A stretch of 64,000 bases of DNA, from positions 19,541 through 83,540 of IMG/VR virus record IMGVR_UViG_3300032288_004617; one strand, 5' to 3'. This DNA comes from a virus. Positions 51,479 to 59,619 of this stretch are shown in pieces. The notes below the pieces were generated by a model. The model saw nothing but the letters and a program-made list of their open reading frames with translations. It had not been told where the DNA came from and did no database searches. The number at the start of each line of letters is the position of its first letter. Position 1 is the first letter of the stretch. The position numbers and the translations under genes are program-made.

Positions 51479-52864
51479 ATGAAGAATAGAGTTCCAAGCA
51501 AATATGTGTATAAACTATACACAATCCCCGAAAAACTAAATAATGATATCCTGGCACTAGATCTATGCTCAACTCAATATGAAAGAGTTGTTAGGTTTAT
51601 TGGTGTCCTAAAAAAGAAATCATATCAGCAAAATAGAGATTTTTGTCTTCCTGTAACTCTTCCAAGAGATTACTTAACTACATTTTTAACAACTAGCTAT
51701 TACAAATTGACAAATATGCTTGTTGAAAATGGAATTATAGAAAGAGATGATTACTGGAATCAAAAAAAGTCAATTTGCAAAAAATACAATATTTCCCCAA
51801 AATACTTCCAAAGAGATATATATTCTATAGATAATAATAGTATAGAAAGTATAGAAGAAAATAAAGGTATAAAAACAGTAAGTCTATCATTTAAATGCAT
51901 TTTTAAGAAAGAGGACGTTGAAACTGAGCGAGTTATAGACTCTGCTAAAAAACAGTTAAACAGTCTAAAAATTGACGAAAAAAGATTGAAAAATGTCTCT
52001 GAAGAATTGGTTGAAAATATATCTGAAAATGACTTTATTTTGAACTCTGCTATCACTGAACCACAGTTTGAAGTTAAGATGATGGTTAACTCTGAATTTA
52101 AAACAAGGTGGGTGAATTTAAAAGATGCTCTAGAACTTGCTAGAGTTAACAATAAAGATCTGATACAAGATAGAAAGTGTTTCTTTATCATGGATATATC
52201 TGAATTTATCCTTAGAAAAAAGGACATGGTAAGAATTTACCATAATGAGTCAATTGATCGTTTGTCTAAAAAGTATTGGACTGTTTCTAGAAATAGTACA
52301 AATAACAGGTTGGACACTAACTTAACAAACCTTCCAACTGGATTGGTTAAAGCTATAATGGAGGACAATGATCTGGTTCAAGTTGATTTAAGTAATTCTC
52401 AGTTTGCTATCTTAGCTAACATTCTTCCGGAAAACTTGACACACCCAAGTACAGTGGAGTTCAAGGAAAGTGCTTCTAGTGGCAAGTTTTACGAGTCTGT
52501 ACAAAATAAGTTAAATCTTGATACTAGAAATACAGCTAAACAAACGACATTTGAATTATTATTCTCTTCCCATAAAAATAAATCTAAAAATTTATCTAAA
52601 ATGAGAGATGCCTATCCTGAATTATTAGAGTATATCGACAATTATAAAATTGAGAATGGGCATAAGAATTTCTCAATATCTCTTCAAAAGGAGGAGTCTA
52701 GGATATTTATTGACGGAATACTAAAAAGATTATCAGATTTGAAAATACCATGCCTATCAAAGCATGATTCAATTATATGTAAAAGAGAGGATTTCACAGA
52801 AGTATTGGAAGTTATGAATCTTATTTTTGATAGTAACAATTTTAAAGGAAACCTTGTGTATTAA
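51479..52864 (+). CDS. Divergent miniature family-A polymerase-like protein
   Basis: This 461-residue protein has no standard annotation, but the C-terminal 170 residues carry three motifs in order that align with the palm of DNA polymerase I. Motif A is VQVDLSNSQFAILANIL (Asp303; Q308 in place of the usual Glu), motif B is RNTAKQTTFELLFSS (R350, K354, F358, F362 at polymerase I spacing), and motif C is LSKHDSII (His429-Asp430, Ser in place of Glu). The N-terminal ~200 residues, with a winged-helix-like start, replace the exonuclease and part of the fingers. It could be a primase-polymerase, a replication initiator, or an inactivated relative. It is the first substantial gene of the replication block. 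Confidence 0.65.
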   Translation: MKNRVPSKYVYKLYTIPEKLNNDILALDLCSTQYERVVRFIGVLKKKSYQQNRDFCLPVTLPRDYLTTFLTTSYYKLTNMLVENGIIERDDYWNQKKSICKKYNISPKYFQRDIYSIDNNSIESIEENKGIKTVSLSFKCIFKKEDVETERVIDSAKKQLNSLKIDEKRLKNVSEELVENISENDFILNSAITEPQFEVKMMVNSEFKTRWVNLKDALELARVNNKDLIQDRKCFFIMDISEFILRKKDMVRIYHNESIDRLSKKYWTVSRNSTNNRLDTNLTNLPTGLVKAIMEDNDLVQVDLSNSQFAILANILPENLTHPSTVEFKESASSGKFYESVQNKLNLDTRNTAKQTTFELLFSSHKNKSKNLSKMRDAYPELLEYIDNYKIENGHKNFSISLQKEESRIFIDGILKRLSDLKIPCLSKHDSIICKREDFTEVLEVMNLIFDSNNFKGNLVY

Positions 52865-52884
52865 ATATCTTTTTACTATATTTA
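52853..52884 (+). promoter_or_regulatory. Weak promoter before 63-residue gene
   Basis: CTTG (52853-52856), 20 bp, TATATTTA (52877-52884). Each box has one mismatch. The ATG at 52901 is 16 bp on. Confidence 0.4.
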
Positions 52885-52900
52885 CATAAAAATAAATTAC

Positions 52901-53092
52901 ATGCAGAAAACAAAATTATACCCTATTAATTACATGGGTGTTGAATACACAGAGGAGTCAGTTAGTGATATTTTTGAATCCTTTTACCACTCAAAAAAGT
53001 CTGTTAGAAATGATGGAGGAATTTATATGTTTGACGGAATGGTGATCTATCCTGATGGATCTATGGTAGATGAAAGTGAAATAGATTATTAA
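52901..53092 (+). CDS. Small unknown protein before recombinase
   Basis: This 63-residue acidic protein has sequence YPINYMGVEYTEESVSDIFE, and GIYMFDGMVIYPDGS suggests a small beta-hairpin fold. It has a promoter-like signal and an A-rich leader. It lies 10 bp before the recombinase gene. No family is recognised. Confidence 0.55.
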   Translation: MQKTKLYPINYMGVEYTEESVSDIFESFYHSKKSVRNDGGIYMFDGMVIYPDGSMVDESEIDY

Positions 53093-53102
53093 TTTGAATA
53101 TT

Positions 53103-54170
53103 ATGGCGAAGAAAGAAGGTAAAGAGTTAAGTGTCAATGAAATACTTGACGATTTAAATAAGGTATTAAAGACAAATGTTCAATTTGCTAATTCAGGAAA
53201 AGGGTTAGATATTGAAAGAGTTAGAACTGGAAGTATTACATTTGACTCTGCAACAGGTGGAGGATTTCCAAAGGGTAGACATACAATACTTTATGGACCT
53301 GAAAGTTCTGGAAAGACTACATCAGCACTTATGGCTATTGCTAATTTCCAAAAATCAGATGACAAAAGACTTGCGTTATTTATTGATGGAGAGTTTGCTT
53401 TTGATAAGAAATATGCTAAAGCATTAGGAATTGATTTGTCAAGACTTTTAGTTGTACAACCAGATCATACAAACCAAGCCCAAGATATTCTATTAGAATT
53501 ATTGAATAAAGATTTAATAGGTATTCAAGTTTTTGACAGTATTGCAGCTGTACAACCTATTTCAGTATTAGAGAATGATTCTGATGCATCTAATATGGGT
53601 AAGCATGCACTTGCTATAGGAAATATCTTTAAGACTTGTAATGGTCTTGTAAGTAAGAATAAAATATGTTCTATCTTCATTAATCAAATTAGAGATAAGA
53701 TTGGTGGCTATGGAGGAGGTATTAGTATGCCTGGAGGACATGCACCAAAGTTCTATGCTTCATTAATGGTACAAGTTAATAGAGGTTCAAAAATAGATAA
53801 TCCTGATGGGACAACTACAAATAGAGGATCAATCTATGTTACAAAAAATAAAACAGCACCTCCATACAAAAAAGGTGAATACGATATGGAACATGGGACA
53901 GGTATTTCAATATCTCAGGAAGTCTTAGATTATGGTATTTTAACAGGTGTTCTTTATAAAGGTGGAAATACTTTTTATTATGATGAGACATTTGAGAATA
54001 AGTCTGATAATAAAGAGTCGCATGTAAAAGTTGGATCTTCAAAAGCATTAGCTAAAGAATTCTTAAATCAGAATATTGAGTTTAGAGATCATTTATATGA
54101 AATTATTGTAAATCATGTAATATCTCAATTCAATGATGAAGATGTTGACTTAGAAGAACAAAGAGATTAA
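53103..54170 (+). CDS. RecA/UvsX-like recombinase
   Basis: This is a 355-residue protein starting at the ATG at 53103; an in-frame TTG at 53094 is less likely. The RecA ATPase core is clear: GGGFPKGRHTILYGPESSGK with Walker A at residues 65-72, an equivalent of the RecA DAEHALD motif (DGEFAFD), and Walker B IQVFDS. The RecA motif NQIRDKIG is followed by GGHAPKFYASL, and TKNKTAPPYKKGEYDM lies where RecA has the VKNK-A-PF motif. It catalyses strand exchange in recombination-dependent replication and repair. It ends in an acidic tail and is closed by a terminator. Confidence 0.93.
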   Translation: MAKKEGKELSVNEILDDLNKVLKTNVQFANSGKGLDIERVRTGSITFDSATGGGFPKGRHTILYGPESSGKTTSALMAIANFQKSDDKRLALFIDGEFAFDKKYAKALGIDLSRLLVVQPDHTNQAQDILLELLNKDLIGIQVFDSIAAVQPISVLENDSDASNMGKHALAIGNIFKTCNGLVSKNKICSIFINQIRDKIGGYGGGISMPGGHAPKFYASLMVQVNRGSKIDNPDGTTTNRGSIYVTKNKTAPPYKKGEYDMEHGTGISISQEVLDYGILTGVLYKGGNTFYYDETFENKSDNKESHVKVGSSKALAKEFLNQNIEFRDHLYEIIVNHVISQFNDEDVDLEEQRD

Positions 54171-54175
54171 ATATT

Positions 54176-54202
54176 AGCCCCCCTTAATTGGGGGCTTTTT
54201 TA
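54176..54202 (+). terminator. Rho-independent terminator after recombinase
   Basis: A 7-bp GC-rich stem AGCCCCC/GGGGGCT with a 7-base loop is followed by six T. Confidence 0.93.
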
Positions 54203-54211
54203 TTTTAAACA

Positions 54212-54637
54212 ATGGCAAAGAAAAAAGTAGTAAGAAAATCAAGAGTAGAGAAACCTTTTAATCATGGCACGCAGAGTAAAGCTGCGTTCTTTGGATCTAT
54301 CAGGGCAGCATTAAGAAACTCTAGTAGATGGTGGAAACCTATTGCAGCATGTAAAGCTAATGCAAAAAGACCTTACAAAGGACCAAGTAAACTTCAGAAG
54401 TATGAGTACCAATGTAATATCTGTAAAGAATACTTTTCTGAAAAAGAAATAGCTATAGACCATATTGTAGAAGCTGGAAGTTTAAAGGATTATAACGACT
54501 TACCAGGATTTGTAGAAAGACTTTTCTGTGAGGTGGATGGGTTTCAGTGCTTATGCAACAAGAGAAAAGACGGAAAAGTAAGTTGTCATACTATTAAGAC
54601 TCAGGATTATATGAAAAAACAAAAAGAAAATAAATAA
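54212..54637 (+). CDS. HNH endonuclease with Cys zinc ligands
   Basis: This 141-residue protein has CNIC (C68, C71) and AIDHIVEAGSL (Asp83-His84 of the HNH core). FCEVDGFQCLC and SCH follow, supplying further Cys/His ligands. The N terminus is strongly basic. Phage HNH proteins of this layout nick or cut DNA; in this family they may work in genome processing or as homing elements. It sits between terminator and promoter, so it may be read by read-through or from a weak signal. Confidence 0.8.
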   Translation: MAKKKVVRKSRVEKPFNHGTQSKAAFFGSIRAALRNSSRWWKPIAACKANAKRPYKGPSKLQKYEYQCNICKEYFSEKEIAIDHIVEAGSLKDYNDLPGFVERLFCEVDGFQCLCNKRKDGKVSCHTIKTQDYMKKQKENK

Positions 54638-54641
54638 TAAT

Positions 54642-54672
54642 TTTGCATTTAATCATAAAAGTCTTAATTTTA
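54642..54672 (+). promoter_or_regulatory. Promoter of DUF3310-type gene, TTTG-N19-TAATTTTA
   Basis: TTTG (54642-54645), 19 bp, TAATTTTA (54665-54672); the ATG is at 54690 with an A-rich leader. Confidence 0.55.
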
Positions 54673-54689
54673 TAAAAAAATAAAAACAC

Positions 54690-55145
54690 ATGTTAATACG
54701 ATTAAATTCAAATCCTCTTCCATTATTCCTAACAGAAGGAAAGTGTTATGAGGCAGTATCTGTTCTTATTGAGGATGACGAGATGTATTCTTATAAAATA
54801 CTTGCTGATCATGGATACCATTTATATGTTCCTGCAAGATACTTCACTGTAGTAGAGGAATCACCTATTGAAATAACTCAAGAAGATGGACCAAAGTTCG
54901 ATGATACTATATTAGATACATTAAATAATGGTGGATCAACTGATTACTATAAGCTGGATCCTGAATGGAGGGAAGCCTCAGATATTATAGAAGCTAGAAA
55001 TATGAATTACAATCAAGGAAATATATTCAAGGCTGCAATGACATTCAATATTGGAAGACACCAAGGGACAGATGAGCTAAGAGATCTTAACAAGATTATA
55101 TTCTTTGCAGAAAGACAAAAACAATTAATCCTAAAAAACAAATAA
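54690..55145 (+). CDS. SH3-like plus DUF3310-type protein
   Basis: This is a 151-residue protein. Residues 1-60 form a strand-rich SH3-like part (EGKCYEAVSVLIEDDEMYSY). Residues ~85-148 have the DUF3310 outline: DYYKLDPEWREASDII, then GNIFKAAMTFNIGR and a D-L-x-K helix. DUF3310 relatives include T7 gp1.7, a nucleotide kinase, so a role in nucleotide metabolism is possible. It heads a four-gene run including the PhoH-like gene. Confidence 0.7.
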   Translation: MLIRLNSNPLPLFLTEGKCYEAVSVLIEDDEMYSYKILADHGYHLYVPARYFTVVEESPIEITQEDGPKFDDTILDTLNNGGSTDYYKLDPEWREASDIIEARNMNYNQGNIFKAAMTFNIGRHQGTDELRDLNKIIFFAERQKQLILKNK

Positions 55146-55146
55146 A

Positions 55147-55461
55147 ATGATTAAATTAACACAAGTGTTATTTCAGTTTTCAAAAACTTATGAGCAAAAG
55201 ATTAAAGATATATCAGAAATCTATCAAGAGGAAGTTAGACAAGCTGAGCTATCTAACGGTATCATACCACAACCACCAACTATTAAACCAAAGCCTGAAG
55301 ATTATGTTTCAACTTCTGTTCCTTTGTTTATAGAGAAAGAGTTGATTAAAGTTATTACCACTGATTTACTAGGTGCAACAATTATCTCAGATGGATTAGA
55401 TGTTCAGTATAATGTAGCTGAAACTCCAAGACAAGTTCATAATTTACTAAAAAGAAAATAA
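55147..55461 (+). CDS. Small unknown protein in replication run
   Basis: This 104-residue protein has a helical N terminus (FSKTYEQKIKDISEIYQEEV) followed by a Pro-rich linker (PQPPTIKPKPED) and a short alpha/beta tail. It is one base after the DUF3310-type gene and 5 bp before the PhoH-like gene. I do not recognise a family. Confidence 0.6.
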   Translation: MIKLTQVLFQFSKTYEQKIKDISEIYQEEVRQAELSNGIIPQPPTIKPKPEDYVSTSVPLFIEKELIKVITTDLLGATIISDGLDVQYNVAETPRQVHNLLKRK

Positions 55462-55466
55462 ACATT

Positions 55467-56129
55467 ATGTCAACAAAGCCTAACAAAGAGAAGAGGATTC
55501 TAAAAACAGAACCTAAGTTAAAGATTGAATTAAGTGATGAGCAGAAAGAAGTTGTTAAATTATTTCATGAGTTTGATGTAATCTTTATCAATGGAGACTT
55601 TGGGACAGGTAAAACGGCAACAGCTGTTCATATCGCTTTATCAGCATTTAGAAAGAAAATGTTTAATAAGATCTGGATTACTAGACCAATGCTGAAGAAT
55701 CAATTAGCAGCTCTTCCAGGTACATTAGAAGAGAAGTTACATCCATACATCTATCCAATCCTTCAGAACATGGAAATGTGTCAAGGAAAGGAGCTTACAG
55801 AGAAAATGAAAAAAGATGGTAATGTAGAAATCATTCCATTTGATGTAGCTAAAGGATTGACATTTTCAGATTCTGTAGTTATAGTTGATGAGTGGCAAGA
55901 TATAGATTATCAAGATTTCAGGACTATTTTAACAAGACTTGGAAAAGATAGTAAAATGATTTTCTGTGGTTCTAAAGAGCAAATTGATAGAACAATGTTA
56001 GATAAAACCTGCTACCACCGTGTGTCAAAATTAGAAAACAGTGGTATAGTTGGTTGGGCAGATTTAAAAGCTAATCATAGAAACGAGATATTAATGAAGA
56101 TTATAAATTATTTAGAGAAAAATGACTAA
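55467..56129 (+). CDS. PhoH-like ATPase
   Basis: This is a 220-residue protein with Walker A GDFGTGKT (residues 43-50) and Walker B VVIVDEWQD (Asp141-Glu142). The PhoH-type signature LPGTLEEKLHPYIYPI lies between them, with LKANHRN near the end. PhoH-like proteins are common in phage replication blocks and are thought to act as RNA or DNA helicase-like ATPases. It overlaps the next small gene by 8 bp. Confidence 0.9.
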   Translation: MSTKPNKEKRILKTEPKLKIELSDEQKEVVKLFHEFDVIFINGDFGTGKTATAVHIALSAFRKKMFNKIWITRPMLKNQLAALPGTLEEKLHPYIYPILQNMEMCQGKELTEKMKKDGNVEIIPFDVAKGLTFSDSVVIVDEWQDIDYQDFRTILTRLGKDSKMIFCGSKEQIDRTMLDKTCYHRVSKLENSGIVGWADLKANHRNEILMKIINYLEKND

Positions 56130-56322
56130 AGAAAGATATAAAGAAATAAGAAATCTTCCTAACTTCCTTCATATATATTTTATGGAGGAAAGTGGGACTA
56201 GCATTGCTCCACAAGAATTTGATCAATTTTTTACAACTTGGTTATTTGTTATGATTGGAATGGATCCAAATCAAGGAGTGCAAAAAATAATTAATTTTTT
56301 AGATACAAAGTTTGCAAATTAA
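56122..56322 (+). CDS. Small unknown protein downstream of PhoH
   Basis: This 66-residue alpha-helical, acidic-aromatic protein (YKEIRNLPNFLHIYFMEESG) overlaps the PhoH-like gene by 8 bp, implying coupled translation. No family is recognised. Confidence 0.55.
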   Translation: MTKERYKEIRNLPNFLHIYFMEESGTSIAPQEFDQFFTTWLFVMIGMDPNQGVQKIINFLDTKFAN

Positions 56323-56341
56323 ATATTTCTTACTATATTTG
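56311..56341 (+). promoter_or_regulatory. Promoter of SSB-like gene, TTTG-N19-TATATTTG
   Basis: TTTG (56311-56314), 19 bp, TATATTTG (56334-56341), a complete consensus match overlapping the end of the previous gene. Confidence 0.8.
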
Positions 56342-56387
56342 CATATATAATTAATAACAGTAGTAACACACACAAAAAACAAAAAGC

Positions 56388-57101
56388 ATGAACTACAACA
56401 ATTTTAGCATTAGTGCAGGTAAAGGAAAACTTTTCTTAAAAGAGAAAACTCCAACAGAAGGTTATGAAGAAATAACTTATGGTGCAGAAAACAAAAAAAC
56501 TTACCACAAGTATTTTACAAGTATCAAAGGGACTCCAAAGTATTTCGATACAAAAGAGGTAAAATTTGATGGTAAGACATTACGTTTCTTAGAGTTGACA
56601 TTAATTGATGGTCAAGAGTCAAACAAAGTATCTGTACCTTTAAAAAACACAAAAGGTGGATATACTGATGAGACAAGAGCAATCATCTCTTCATTAAACT
56701 CCTTAAAATTAGGTGAAGAAGTTACACTTTCAGTGAAAACATCAACATCTATTGGTAAGAACGGAAAAGAATACAAAAACTTGAATGTGTATATTAATTA
56801 CACAAACATCCTTAATGACGAAGGTAAAGGTCAAAGTACTGGATTTATTCCTTATACAGAAATCCCTGGACCAGAATCAAAAACTATTGCAGGAGATCAA
56901 GTTTGGGATTGGACAGCACAAACAGAATTCTTCTACCATAAGTTAGAAGAGATTAAAGCTAAGTTCGCAACAGGTACTCCGGAAGCTTATGGATCATCTC
57001 AACCAACAGCTCCTGCTGCTGCTACTGTCGAAGAAACAGCTCCAATCTCTTTATCAAAAATAGAGGCAGTGACTATCGAAGACGATGAGCTTCCATTCTG
57101 A
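56388..57101 (+). CDS. ssb: Single-stranded DNA-binding protein-like
   Basis: This is a 237-residue protein. The body is beta-rich (FSISAGKGKLFLKEK; KTLRFLELTLIDGQES; KYKNL-type strands), compatible with an OB fold. A low-complexity Pro/Ala/Thr linker and an acidic tip TIEDDELPF follow, the hallmark of SSB C-terminal tails that recruit partners. Strong promoter and terminator flank it, so it is its own unit and probably abundant. It lies in the replication block near the recombinase. The call rests mainly on the tail and context. Confidence 0.7.
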   Translation: MNYNNFSISAGKGKLFLKEKTPTEGYEEITYGAENKKTYHKYFTSIKGTPKYFDTKEVKFDGKTLRFLELTLIDGQESNKVSVPLKNTKGGYTDETRAIISSLNSLKLGEEVTLSVKTSTSIGKNGKEYKNLNVYINYTNILNDEGKGQSTGFIPYTEIPGPESKTIAGDQVWDWTAQTEFFYHKLEEIKAKFATGTPEAYGSSQPTAPAAATVEETAPISLSKIEAVTIEDDELPF

Positions 57102-57143
57102 TTATCAGCTACTTAAATAAACTAAAACTACAACTATGAAAAT

Positions 57144-57170
57144 AATCCTCCATTTTTTGGGGGATTTTTT
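57144..57170 (+). terminator. Rho-independent terminator after SSB-like gene
   Basis: Stem AATCCTCC/GGGGGATT (8 pairs, one T-G) with a 7-base T-rich loop and a T-tract. The end of the T-tract doubles as the -33 box of the next promoter. Confidence 0.85.
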
Positions 57171-57198
57171 GTTTATTATATAAATAGTATTATATTTG
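57168..57198 (+). promoter_or_regulatory. Promoter following SSB terminator, TTTG-N19-TATATTTG
   Basis: TTTG (57168-57171), 19 bp, TATATTTG (57191-57198), a full consensus match. The ATG at 57225 is 26 bp on. Confidence 0.8.
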
Positions 57199-57224
57199 TA
57201 AAAAATATTACTAAAAATAAAATT

Positions 57225-57512
57225 ATGGCAAATAGAAAACCCAATGCATCTTATACGTTTAAGCAAAATGTAACTTTGTTTAATTATGCAATTAAGTTTA
57301 TTAAGAGTGAGGTTCCAAATAACTGTACATTCTTATCATTAATCAAGAAACCAGATGGAGAGATTATGATTAAGGCATCTATTAAGAATAAAGCTACTAA
57401 TGTAAAAGATTCATTTTTATATACAATACCTCAAGACTTTTCCTTAACAGATTCTGACTTAGCTAGAATTAAAGAGTTAATTAATAATAAGTGTGTTGAA
57501 TATGGGAGCTAA
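57225..57512 (+). CDS. Small unknown basic protein
   Basis: This 95-residue protein is alpha/beta with a basic start (MANRKPNASYTFKQNV). It first shows helix-like and strand-like segments, then DSFLYTIPQDFSLTDSDLAR. It heads the operon that includes the phosphoesterase. No family is recognised. Confidence 0.6.
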   Translation: MANRKPNASYTFKQNVTLFNYAIKFIKSEVPNNCTFLSLIKKPDGEIMIKASIKNKATNVKDSFLYTIPQDFSLTDSDLARIKELINNKCVEYGS

Positions 57513-57687
57513 GGAAATGAAAGCCATCTACGAAGATTTATCATCTTCAGGTGACTTATTAGATATGTTTCCAACTTTAACAGGAAATTGGAAAGAAGAT
57601 AAAAGAGATTTTAAAGAATTGTATAATCAAGTTAGTAATTCTTTTGGTACAGATTTTAACATATATTTTGGAGATGAAGAATATTAA
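57502..57687 (+). CDS. Small acidic protein overlapping phosphoesterase start
   Basis: This 61-residue protein starts at the ATG at 57502 (MGAKEMKAIYEDL), overlapping the preceding gene by 11 bp and the next by 14 bp. It is acidic and helical (KEDKRDFKELYNQV). No family is recognised. Confidence 0.55.
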   Translation: MGAKEMKAIYEDLSSSGDLLDMFPTLTGNWKEDKRDFKELYNQVSNSFGTDFNIYFGDEEY

Positions 57688-58996
57688 CATTAAAGAGTTT
57701 TTAGAGAGTAAAAGAGAAGAGTTGTTTAATATCTATGAAGATATGTCAAACATCGCTAAATCAGCTAGAAAGTTGTGTGAGCAATATGGGGTTGAGTACA
57801 CAGAATCTTTTAGGGCATGTGCATCTAAGATTATAAATAGTGACAGAACGTTTGAGAATATATCTGAAACTGAAACTAATCAATATAAAGATGATTCAAA
57901 TCCTGTATCAGTTTTATCTGCCTTAAGAACAGATGGATCTATAATGAATATTACAGAGTATTGTGAAACATATAATTTACCTTATGACCAGGTTAAGAGT
58001 TATAAATTAGTTACACACACTGGTAAAGGTGCTTATTATAATATTGCTAGTAATAATGTTTCTACTTCTTTTGATCTGGAAGAAGAGAAGACTTCAATTG
58101 AGCAATCTTTAAGAGATATCGTCTCAAGAATTGGCATTAATCCTTCTAAAAGCTTATATAAAGAGAACACTGTTTTAAATGATGAATTCTTTGATAGACT
58201 TGTATTTACAGATGTTCATATCAACTTAGATCCAAATGGTGATGGAAGCCCTCTGTATGGAGGTATTTATGATAAGGCCGAGATATTAAGAAGATTGGAT
58301 GAAATGGTATCTTATGTTAGACAAGAGCAAGTGTCAACAGTACTGTATATTGATGAGCTTGGAGACTTTATGGATGGATATAAACAAGCTACAACTAGAA
58401 ATTCAGGCCACTCACTTCCTCAATTAACAAATGATAAGGATGCCTTTGATTTAGGTGTTGAATTTAAAATTTCATTGATAAATAAATTATTACCATTCTA
58501 TAAAAAGATTGTATGTAATAATGTTACAAATGATAACCATTCAGGAGATTTCTCATACTTTGTAAACATGGCTGCAAAAGGTGTATTGGAAACACTATAT
58601 CCAGATCAAGTTGAATACAATGTAATAAATAAATTCTTTTATCACTACTCTATTGGATGTCATACATTTGTTGCATCACATGGTAAGGATACAAAAGATA
58701 TGAAGCATGGTATGAAACCAACATTAGATTCTTCAGCAAAAGAAAAGATTGATCAATACTGTAAACATCATGGGTTATATAATGGTAATTATATAGAATT
58801 TAGCAAAGGAGATTCACATCAAGCTATTTTTGATGAATCTACAAGTAGCGATTTTAGCTATTACTCGTATCCTGCATTCTCTCCTCCAAGTGCTTGGGTA
58901 CAAACAAACTTTGGACTATCTAGATCTGGATTTAGATTCTTCAATATAAGTAAAGTTAGAAATCAAAAAATTACTCATCCGTATTATTTTAATTAA
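57674..58996 (+). CDS. Metallophosphoesterase with N-terminal extension
   Basis: This is a 440-residue protein from the ATG at 57674. The second half has the calcineurin-like metal-binding set: FTDVHI (D180, H182), GDFMDG (Asp231), TNDNHSG (Asn288-His289) and FVASHGKD (His336). Residues 1-150 are a helical, perhaps winged-helix, DNA-binding-like extension (SIMNITEYCETYNLPYDQVK resembles such a fold). Relatives include SbcD/Mre11-type nucleases and phage phosphatases; the context of recombination genes suggests a nucleic acid substrate. Confidence 0.8.
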   Translation: MKNINIKEFLESKREELFNIYEDMSNIAKSARKLCEQYGVEYTESFRACASKIINSDRTFENISETETNQYKDDSNPVSVLSALRTDGSIMNITEYCETYNLPYDQVKSYKLVTHTGKGAYYNIASNNVSTSFDLEEEKTSIEQSLRDIVSRIGINPSKSLYKENTVLNDEFFDRLVFTDVHINLDPNGDGSPLYGGIYDKAEILRRLDEMVSYVRQEQVSTVLYIDELGDFMDGYKQATTRNSGHSLPQLTNDKDAFDLGVEFKISLINKLLPFYKKIVCNNVTNDNHSGDFSYFVNMAAKGVLETLYPDQVEYNVINKFFYHYSIGCHTFVASHGKDTKDMKHGMKPTLDSSAKEKIDQYCKHHGLYNGNYIEFSKGDSHQAIFDESTSSDFSYYSYPAFSPPSAWVQTNFGLSRSGFRFFNISKVRNQKITHPYYFN

Positions 58997-58997
58997 T

Positions 58998-59594
58998 ATG
59001 AAAAGACCTGATGAATTGTCATATACGGTAGAAGAATTAAACCAAGAAGTCTGGAAAGATATACCAGGCTTCGAAGGTTTTTATCAAGCTAGTAACTTAG
59101 GAAGATTTAGATCTTTGCCTAGAGTTATAGTCAGAAGCAATGGTATTACTGAAAATAAACCTGGTCGTATTCTTAAGAATAATTACTACTCTAATGGGTA
59201 CGTCCAATTAATACTTTATGTAGATAAGGTTAGGACTAACTTTATAGCTCATAGAGTAATTGCTGAAATGTTTGTAGCTAATCCTTATAATAAAGATACT
59301 GTAAATCATAAAAATGGAATTAAAAATGATTTAAGGGAGCATAACTTAGAATGGTGTACTAGGTCTGAGAATAATTACCATGCTTACAAAATAGGTTTAT
59401 CAAAAGCTAATCCTAAAAAAGGAGAAGATAGTAGTAGAACAAAACTTACAAACTTAGAAGCTTTAGAGATTAGACAAACTTATAAACCTGGAAAATTTAA
59501 TAAAACCATTTTTGAGAAGTATAGAGATAAGATATCAAAAAGTGGATTTAATAGTATAGCAAGAGGAGAATCTTGGAAACATCTTACAAATTAA
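58998..59594 (+). CDS. NUMOD4-HNH homing endonuclease
   Basis: This is a 198-residue protein. The NUMOD4 DNA-binding motif (EVWKDIPGFEGFYQASNLGR) starts at residue 17. The HNH_3 core shows FIAHRVIAEMFV, then TVNHKNGIKNDLREHNLEWC. A C-terminal helix-turn-helix-like part follows. Free-standing homing endonucleases of this type cut intronless alleles and spread. It begins one base after the phosphoesterase gene, so the operon may have been invaded here. Confidence 0.93.
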   Translation: MKRPDELSYTVEELNQEVWKDIPGFEGFYQASNLGRFRSLPRVIVRSNGITENKPGRILKNNYYSNGYVQLILYVDKVRTNFIAHRVIAEMFVANPYNKDTVNHKNGIKNDLREHNLEWCTRSENNYHAYKIGLSKANPKKGEDSSRTKLTNLEALEIRQTYKPGKFNKTIFEKYRDKISKSGFNSIARGESWKHLTN

Positions 59595-59619
59595 AAGTAA
59601 AATTAATAATTTTTAACTA

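Noticed and set aside
51760-52227. 155-residue minus-strand frame inside the polymerase-like gene
   Set aside because: It is antisense to the conserved frame, Ser/Leu/Phe-rich as shadows of AT-rich genes are, and has no promoter.
51479-52864. T7-type RNA polymerase
   Set aside because: Motif C HDS is RNA polymerase-like, but motif B spacing (R, K, F, F at +4, +8, +12) fits DNA polymerase I better, and the protein is about half the length of a T7-type enzyme.
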